Assembly (NCBI GenBank): GCA_030141605.1 | Contig: JAQGDQ010000524.1 | Coordinates: forward strand, 87,046 to 151,045 | Reading direction: 5' to 3' | Length of the DNA: 64,000 bases | Source: Tubiluchus corallicola | Taxonomy: Eukaryota; Priapulida; Priapulimorpha; Priapulimorphida; Tubiluchidae | In this document: one piece after another, positions 52,715-64,000 of the stretch | Layout: each line of letters starts with the position of its first letter | Numbering within the stretch: the stretch's first letter is position 1 | The notes under the pieces: generated by a model | What the model was told of the DNA's origin: nothing | The model's database searches: none | What the model saw: only the letters and a program-made list of their open reading frames with translations | Made by a program: the position numbers and the translations under genes

Positions 52715-53757
52715 AGATTTGCTTTAATATTATACTGTGCAAACAAGGCTTGGTTTAATATTATACTGTGTAAACAAGATTTGGTTTAATATTATACTGT
52801 GCAAAACAAAATTTTGTTTAATATTATGCTGTGCAAAGCAACATTTGGTTTAATATTGTACTGTGCAAAACCAGATTCGGTTTAACATTATATTGTGCAA
52901 AACAAGATTTGGTTTAGTATTATACTGTGCAAAACAAGATTTGGTTTAATATTGTACTGTGCAAACAAGATTTGGTTTAATATTATACTATGCAAAACCA
53001 GATTTGGTTTAATATTATACTACGCAAACAAGATTTGGTTTAATATTATACTGTGCAAAACCAGATTTGGTTTAATATTATATTGTGCAAAACAAGATTT
53101 GGTTTAGTATTATACTGTGCAAAACATGATTTGGTTTAATATTGTACTGTGCAAACAAGATTTGGTTTAATGTTATACTGTGCAAAACCAGATTTGGTTT
53201 AATATTATACTGTGCAAAACCAAATTTGGTTTAATATTATAATGCGCAAAACAAGATTTGGTTTAATATTATACTGTGCAAAACAACATTTGGTTTAATA
53301 TTATACTGTGCAAAACCAGATTTGGCTTAATATTATACTGTGCAAACAAGATTTGGTTTAATATTATACTGTGCAAAACAACATTTGGTTTAGTATTATG
53401 CTGAGGAAAACCAGATTTGGTTTAATATTATGCTGTGCAAAACCAGATTTGGTTTAGTATTATGCTGAGGAAAACCAGATTTGGTTTAATATTATACTGT
53501 GCAAAACAAGATTTGGTTTAATATTATACTGTGCAAAACAAGATTTGGTTTAATATTATACTGTCCAAAGCAACATTTGGTTTAGTATTATGCTGTGCAA
53601 AACCAGATTTGGTTTAATATTATATTGTGCAAACAAGATTTGGTTTAATATTATACTGTGCAAAACAATGTTTGGTTTAATATTATACTGTGCAAAACCA
53701 GATTTGGCTTAATATTATACTGTGCAAACAAGATTTGGTTTAATATTATACTGTGCA
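52715..53757. repeat. 31/32-bp satellite, about 33 copies
   Basis: Unit TGTGCAAAACAAGATTTGGT plus TTAATATTATAC, head to tail without spacers. Single-base length variants (AAACAAG/AAAACAAG) and CCAGATT/CAACATT variants are intermixed. Confidence 0.95.
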
Positions 53758-54949
53758 TATAGAACACTCTGACGTGAGTGTTCTATGGAGTCATTAGAAA
53801 ATAGTAGAACGTTCTCAAAGGCAGTGTGTATCTGTAGTTGATAGGACTCAATATGCATTATAGGTTCAGAAAAACGTAATCGTATTACATGAATAGAACA
53901 GAGTTAAACTATAGAAACTATAATTTACTATAGATAAGAGAAAAACTTTGTGATTTTGATTCTTGCTTTGCGTTTTTGTCACTTAAGTTTTGTGAAATTG
54001 ATTTGTAATTTTGAGTTTAAATTTTGATTTGTGCAATGTGCAAAAACATGTGATTCGCTTGTAGGTTTATAACACACAAATTTACATTATGTACATTAAA
54101 TAAATCTTTACATTATGTACATTAAATAAATTTTTACATTATGTACATTAAATAAATCTTCACGTTATGTATATTAAATAAATCTTTACATTATGTACAT
54201 TAAATAAATTTTTACATTATGTACATTAAATAAATTTTTACATTATGTACGTAAAATAAATGTTTAAATTATGTAATCTAATAATTTAATCACCAATTTA
54301 ACCAAAATCATTTTTTAACACAGCTTTCCTTTACTTCCTGTAGTGAAATCGTTTCAGAGAAATTGCAAGGAGATTAAGCCATGGATCTCTGAACGTTGGT
54401 CTTATTAAATGAAGAAGGGCCATTAACAGTTTTAGCTCGAGTATTTTACATTTGATTTAAAAAGGTTCAATTGTGTTTTCTTCTGCCTTTAATTTATACA
54501 GCTACAAAACTTTTTGTTCATTTATTTATTTATTTTATTTCACATTCGTTAAAACGTACTTTAAAATTATGCTGTAACCAACAAAACATAAGTGTAAGGA
54601 GAGAAATAAAGAAATAAACTACTTTTACATACGCCTATCAGATGCAAGTCATTACCGAAATTCAAAGACCTCAATTTATTTTTGAAAAGGGAAGGAGTTA
54701 GGAATTCAGCACACAATTTAAATTCAATAAAACTAACTCTAACCCTGACTCTCTCTCTCTCTCTCTCAACGATAACCCCAACCCTAACTCTAGCCATACC
54801 GCTAATCTCAACCCTAAACTCTAATCCTAATCCTAATCCGCTTCACGTACTAATTTCTTACGTGTAAACTTAAGTCCTGAAAAGCCTAAAGTGACCAAAG
54901 GTGCATACAGTGGACAGAAACGACTGTGGTCGTAAGATGACCATGGCTA
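53758..54949. other. 28-bp repeat and AT-rich sequence, no gene
   Basis: About seven copies of ACATTATGTACATTAAATAA plus ATCTTT span about 54,080-54,265. Around 54,730-54,840 a short CT run is followed by irregular AACCCTAA/CTAATCC motifs. No exon is supported. Confidence 0.6.
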
Positions 54950-55517
54950 CAGTGTTCCCTCGCTACTTTGCGGACTCGCTGTTTCGCGGGTTTTCAAAAA
55001 TAATAATGTAAAATATTTATCGCGGTATTTTCGCTGTTTCGCGGGTTTTTGCGGGTTTAGACTCCGTCTAAAGTATTTTTGCACATGCGTAGTACGTATT
55101 GTACAGTAATGTATAGATAAATTTGCATAAAAAAATCACAAAATGTATAAAAATATATTAAAAATATTAATTCTAACATTAAAAAAATATTGTAAATCAT
55201 AGAAAATTACCATTTACAGTAAATACTGTATTTATTCGTCGGATGAATACACACCAAAACGCAATGTAGTACTTGCGCCCTCTTGAGATGCTACTTGCCG
55301 ACGTGAGATTGTACACAACACACGATTGGTTGATTGTTGGAAAACTTTTTAAAAGGTACATGTACAGTATGGGAAAGTTATTAAGGGAATGGGAAAGCGC
55401 TAGGAATAAGAGTGTGGAGAGGGTTTAAAATGATGTACAACTACTAAAATAAGACCTGCGTCCCTACATCCCGGGTGGGCCTGGAACGGAACATCCTCGA
55501 TAAGTGAGGAAACACTG
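54950..55517. mobile_element. Tigger/pogo-like MITE
   Basis: Flanked by TA. The left end is CAGTGTTCCCTCGCTA and the right end TAAGTGAGGAAACACTG, inverted with a few mismatches. The interior near the left end repeats CGCTGTTTCGCGGGTTTT twice. No transposase frame. Confidence 0.65.
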
Positions 55518-57014
<1,497 letters not shown>

Positions 57015-57441
57015 GCCGCAGGCGTGCCGTTTGCCAATATTTACAAGTATTAAGGACTGGTCTTGAGAATAAAGCAGTTTTTCTTTCAATTGTTCTTTCC
57101 TGTGACAACTGTATAACTCCGTATTTTCTCTTCGAAAATTCTCCGGCGTTCTAGCAGTTCAAAATTTTTTTGAGCGTCAGCCTCCGTGGCGCCCCTTGCA
57201 AGGGGGCCTCACACGCCCCGCTTCCCCGGGCCTCGCTTAGGCTGATACAGGCCCTGCTCCTGGACATAGTATCTTTGCGCATTTTACTTGAAGTCTTAGC
57301 TGTAGAAGTAAGTAGAGTAACTTACTCCGTTAATTACTTGTTAATAACGCACAATTTACTTGAAAAACCGGCCCTTACTTGGTAAACTGCGATACTATCA
57401 GGGGGTAGGTTTAATACTCACACTAGCACCTGTAGTAGCGT

Positions 57442-57464
57442 CACGTGCTTGAATGTTAACCAAT
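57442..57464 (+). promoter_or_regulatory. 5S copy 1 upstream E-box and CCAAT
   Basis: CACGTG at 57,442-57,447 and CCAAT at 57,460-57,464, 97 and 79 bp before the gene. The same pair stands upstream of the other two 5S copies. TAAACCGGTTTAAAG also occurs about 30 bp before the gene. Confidence 0.5.
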
Positions 57465-57538
57465 AACATTGCTCAGGCAAAGCAGAATGTTTTGAGCCAG
57501 AACTCTGCTATCTAAACCGGTTTAAAGTCCTTTACGAT

Positions 57539-57657
57539 GTCTACGGCCATATCACGTTGAAAACACCGGTTCTCGTCTGATCACCGAAGTTAAGCAGCGT
57601 AGAGCCTGGTTAGTACTTGGATGGGTGACCGCCTGGGAATACCAGGTGCTGTAGGCT
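57539..57657 (+). rRNA. 5S rRNA: 5S ribosomal RNA, copy 1
   Basis: A full 119-nt animal 5S sequence from GTCTACGGCCATATCACG to GGTGCTGTAGGCT. It contains the conserved TAGTACTTGGATGGGTGACC and the internal Pol III control region (box A-like AAGTTAAGCAGCG, box C). A T5 run ends transcription. It is identical to copy 2. Confidence 0.97.
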
Positions 57658-57720
57658 TTTTCTTGCGACTATTTGATTTTTGCTAGCACTGAATGATGCT
57701 GCTCTGTTATCAATCGAGCA

Positions 57721-57770
57721 CTGGCCATATGATGTTGAAAATACCGGCTCTTGTTTGATCACCTAAATTA
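57721..57770 (+). pseudogene. 5S rRNA 5'-half pseudogene
   Basis: GGCCATATGATGTTGAAAAT, ACCGGCTCTTGTTTGATCAC and CTAAATTA match the first ~50 nt of 5S with several substitutions, then homology stops. It lies 64 bp past copy 1. Confidence 0.75.
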
Positions 57771-58379
57771 TTACTTGTTGTTTTAAAACTTTTATGTCTT
57801 TGAACAAATCTACGGGAGTGGTAAATTTCTTGCTGTTTATAGACAAACATCTCAAGTATTAATGTGGTAATTTTCAAACGACTGAATTATTTTCTTCTCA
57901 TAATATCGTGATCAAAACTTCGGCACATTTTTGCACCACCTGGTACAATTTATAATCATGCAGAACACTGATCCGTCTGCATGATGGAAAACAATTTTAC
58001 GACAATAAAGCCTGACTGAAACAATAGTGAAAATTAATGTAATTATGTAAGCTATTGTTGTTATATGCACAATTTGCTAAATTACCTAACGCAGACGTAA
58101 TTTTCTTACCAACAAACAAGTTTATCAAATAGAATAACGGATCTGGATCCGCCCCAAAATTGCTTCACGTAAGCTTCGCCCCTCTGACAATTTAATTCAT
58201 GGAATTTTATTGAACACTGTTATCTTTGCGTTGTCCTGCTAGTAAACATACAAGCAAACAAACAAATGGTCTTTTAATGAAGGTATTAAAGCTAAGAACA
58301 CCCAGCAAAAACGCCAAAGTAATGAAAGTATGACACTAAAAGTACAGGACCAGCTACTGTATAACATACGCTACGTGAT
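57771..58379. other. 5S spacer, no recognised feature
   Basis: AT-rich spacer between 5S copies 1 and 2 without a supported gene. Confidence 0.5.
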
Positions 58380-58402
58380 CACGTGACAGCTGAATAACCA
58401 AT
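58380..58402 (+). promoter_or_regulatory. 5S copy 2 upstream E-box and CCAAT
   Basis: CACGTG at 58,380-58,385 and CCAAT at 58,398-58,402, about 117 and 99 bp before the gene. CTGCTATGTAAACCCG about 35 bp before the gene resembles the same region of copies 1 and 3. Confidence 0.5.
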
Positions 58403-58496
58403 CATCTTCCTTTTGTGGTGTTGATGTCACGCGATTTTCCGTCACGCGGTTGAATCTGTGCTCTGCTATGTAAACCCGATACAAGACAAGTGGAAT

Positions 58497-58615
58497 GTCT
58501 ACGGCCATATCACGTTGAAAACACCGGTTCTCGTCTGATCACCGAAGTTAAGCAGCGTAGAGCCTGGTTAGTACTTGGATGGGTGACCGCCTGGGAATAC
58601 CAGGTGCTGTAGGCT
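58497..58615 (+). rRNA. 5S rRNA: 5S ribosomal RNA, copy 2
   Basis: 119 nt, identical to copy 1, ending in a T run. Its 3' flank (58,616-58,750) is nearly identical to that of copy 3. Confidence 0.97.
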
Positions 58616-58750
58616 TTTTGTATTCCTTCTTTTAATTTAATATTTTTGCTGTTTATTGTAAATAACCAAAGGAATAAATTTAAGTTTTAATAATTTAACA
58701 AGTATTAATGAGTTAATAATTTAAAACTTTCCTTTTCTGTTTACTGACAC

Positions 58751-59127
58751 TAGTTTTATAAATATGTAGATTTACACGTAGAATTAATTTGTTTGCTTAC
58801 TGCAAAAATCATCACTGTTATCATCAGCGTCATCATTATCGTCATCAAAATTGTGCAAACATTTGTGTAGGTAAGATCAAATATTTACTTCATCATGTTT
58901 TCCAAATACCCGAAAGTTTATCCCATTATAAAGTTTATGGCAATAATTTTGCTTGTCTCTTTAAATGAAACGGTTGGTGGTTTTAAACTGCTGATGACAA
59001 TTACCATTTTACCAAATATGGTGTGATACGCGGTATAATAGCAGGAAATAAAGAATTTTATCAAGATTAATTTCCCCATTGCACGTCCTGTCCGTGGCGT
59101 CTTGGCTTAATTTTATGGTGGTTTTGG
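58751..59127. other. 5S spacer, no recognised feature
   Basis: AT-rich spacer with a few ATC triplets near 58,815-58,850. Confidence 0.5.
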
Positions 59128-59455
59128 GAAGTTGTTGCATCGTCAGTGAGCATGTGGGCTTATGTTATTATTAGTGTTCTCACGTTTTAGACCTTTTATA
59201 AAGTGTTTGTGGTGTGTTGAGGCTAATGTAGATTCTCATTAAAGAGGAACAAACTTTGCTCCTCTTGGGAGGTTGTTGCATCGTCAGTGAGCATGTGGGC
59301 TTATGTTATTATTAGTTTTCTAACGTTTTAGACCTTTTATAAAGTGTTTGTGGTGTGTTAAGGCTAATGTAAATTCTCATTAAAGAGGAACAAACTTTGA
59401 TCCTCTTGGGAAGTTGGGAAGTTGTTGCATCGTCAGTGAGCATGTGGGCTTGTCA
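59128..59455. repeat. About 142-bp tandem duplication
   Basis: GTTGTTGCATCGTCAGTGAG starts units near 59,131, 59,273 and 59,417. The first two are nearly identical; the third is truncated and joins a fragment of repeat G at about 59,455-59,535. Confidence 0.85.
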
Positions 59456-59644
59456 CGTGAGGGTTGTAATTAAGACGCGTTGCTGTGGTACACTTAAACT
59501 TTGACCTATAGCAACTGCGCGTGCGCATAATGAAACTAAGAAAGGGCTTATTAATAACCCTCGTACGTAGATGGGTAACCAGTCACTTTACAATAAACTC
59601 TGATAACAGAACTTGTAGCAGTACTTGACTAGAAGTGATGGTGT

Positions 59645-59667
59645 CACGTGCCTGAAAGTTAGCCAAT
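59645..59667 (+). promoter_or_regulatory. 5S copy 3 upstream E-box and CCAAT
   Basis: CACGTG at 59,645-59,650 and CCAAT at 59,663-59,667, 107 and 89 bp before the gene. The surrounding TCACGTGCCTGAAAGTTAGC is close to the same region of copy 1. Confidence 0.5.
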
Positions 59668-59751
59668 CACGTTGCTTATGTTAATTTTAGAACGTCACAT
59701 TATTTAAAATGAAACATTTCCTGTGTAAACCCGTTTAAACAAAATTTAAAT

Positions 59752-59870
59752 GTCTACGGCCATATCACGTTGAAAACACCGGTTCTCGTCTGATCACCGA
59801 AGCTAAGCAGCGTAGAGCCTGGTTAGTACTTGGATGGGTGACTGCCTGGGAATACAAGGTGCTGTAGGCT
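59752..59870 (+). rRNA. 5S rRNA: 5S ribosomal RNA, copy 3 (variant)
   Basis: 119 nt with three substitutions relative to copies 1 and 2: T52C, C92T and C105A. C105A changes CCAGG to CAAGG and should break a pair in the helix closed by CCTGG. It may be a weak or decaying copy, though box A, box C and the T run remain. Confidence 0.92.
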
Positions 59871-60005
59871 TTTTGTATTCCTTCTTTTAATTTAATGTTT
59901 TTGCTGTTTATTGTAAATAACCAAGGGAATAAATTTAAGTTTTAATAATTTAACAAGTAGTAATGAGTTAATAATTTAACACTTTCCTTTTCTGTTTACT
60001 GACAC

Positions 60006-60263
60006 TCCATATCTCTCTTCTTCTCCCATTTTCTCTCGCTCTCTTTCTTCCCCTTCTCTTTTTCTTCTCTCCATTTTTTTCTGTCTCTCGTCTCTCTATT
60101 CCTCTCTCCTCTCTCTCTCTCTGTCTTTCCCTTTTTGTCTATCTCTTTCTCCTCTCTCTCTCCCACTTTTTTCTATCTCTTTTCCCCTCTCTCTTCTTTT
60201 CCCATTTTTCCCTCTCTCTTTCTTCCCCCTCCCTCTCTCCTCTCCCGTCTCTATTTCTCTTTT

Positions 60264-60307
<44 letters not shown>
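60006..60307. repeat. CT-rich microsatellite
   Basis: Imperfect pyrimidine tract ending in a pure (CT)n run at about 60,270-60,306. Confidence 0.95.
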
Positions 60308-60309
<2 letters not shown>

Positions 60310-60405
60310 TTCGCTTCGCCACCCCCACCCCCCAAGCAGTAATTTTTGTACTGTGTGGGGAAACACAGATCTATGGTGGGAAATCACCAGATCATTGACA
60401 TCAGC

Positions 60406-60426
60406 CACGTGACCGCTGATCACGTG
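60406..60426 (+). promoter_or_regulatory. Paired CACGTG E-boxes
   Basis: CACGTG at 60,406-60,411 and 60,421-60,426, about 235-250 bp before the start codon of the secreted proprotein gene. A plausible promoter element. Confidence 0.35.
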
Positions 60427-60658
60427 ATGTTTCGTCTGAGTAACTTTCATGATTGAGGAGACGATTGTTGTGTACTGAGATGAGAATTTTCAGTCGAGTT
60501 ACCGCATTGTGTGAAAGTTTATACAGATTATTATGAACTTGGTGCTCAATTATAAGTAACAGACAGTCGGCGGTGGTGCAAGGGACGTTTTTTTTTTATT
60601 GTTTGTAGTTCATTCTCCACGACATGGCGAGCAAGCTTTTGAAAATAACGTGTTAAAT

Positions 60659-63785
<3,127 letters not shown>

Positions 63786-63859
63786 GTAAGAGATATATGC
63801 TTATTGCACATTTGTGGTGGTTTTAACACAGGTTAGTGCAGGGCTGAGTGGTTACGGTG

Positions 63860-64000
63860 GCCTACGCTTGCTGAAGTGCATGCTCGTGTGCTTGCACTTG
63901 CTGAAGTGCTTGCTCATACTGGAGTGCGTGCCTGTGTGCTTATACGTGCTGGAGTGCGTGCCTGTGTGCTTGCTCATACTGGAGTGCGTGCCTGTGTGCT
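63860..64000. repeat. Tandem repeat at the window edge
   Basis: GGAGTGCGTGCCTGTGTGCT and CTTGCTCATACT modules repeat with a period of about 36-42 bp and run off the end of the window. Confidence 0.8.

Noticed and set aside
52715-53757. CRISPR-like array of ~32-bp repeats
   Set aside because: Head-to-tail satellite without spacers in a eukaryotic genome. The 29-bp array at 27,235-27,680 is rejected for the same reason.
54730-54845. Interstitial telomere (CCCTAA)n
   Set aside because: AACCCTAA motifs are irregular, mixed with AACTCTA and ATCCTA, and do not form a regular six-base array.

Overview
The window is eukaryotic and comes from an invertebrate animal. Its genes are split by introns with standard GT/AG junctions. 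It carries animal gene families: a PRDM-type PR-domain zinc-finger protein, a metabotropic-glutamate-like class C receptor and a tubulin-tyrosine-ligase-like (TTLL) enzyme. It also has three 5S rRNA genes and a dense load of microsatellites, minisatellites and short DNA-transposon relatives (MITEs). The phylum cannot be read from the sequence. Many long open frames are translated simple repeats, not genes.

Layout. 1-3,100: AT-rich, with a foldback repeat and a hAT-like MITE. 3,098-3,694: a piggyBac-type MITE ending 18 bp past the stop of the next gene. 3,713-13,503 (minus): a five-exon PRDM2-like gene rebuilt here from its splice sites; four short exons give the PR/SET domain and one 3.5-kb exon gives 12 zinc fingers. 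Its introns hold Tigger-like and Harbinger elements and a 52-bp satellite. 13,604-27,700: repeat-rich, with 38-bp and 29-bp minisatellites, microsatellites, a pogo-like element with a relic transposase start, a hAT MITE with a perfect 8-bp target duplication, and a piggyBac-like foldback.

27,890-45,653 (minus): a five-exon receptor gene (875 residues) whose pieces join in phase into signal peptide, Venus-flytrap, nine-cysteine and seven-helix domains. A TTLL4-like gene (37,912-39,500, plus) is nested in its intron 2 on the opposite strand. Two inverted copies of one repeat flank receptor exon 4. 46,565-50,300: minisatellites and trinucleotide tracts. 50,703-52,404 (plus): a two-exon gene for a secreted, extremely basic repeat protein that I do not recognise. 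52,715-57,010: a 31/32-bp satellite, a Tigger-like MITE and a CT tract. 57,539-59,870: three 5S rRNA genes and a 5S pseudogene fragment. 60,659-63,785 (plus): the first three coding exons of a secreted proprotein with a furin-type site, continuing past the window end.

The genes have no evident shared pathway. The most novel item is the polycationic secreted repeat protein. Next come the receptor with its nested antisense enzyme gene, and the 5S genes with matching upstream E-box and CCAAT motifs.
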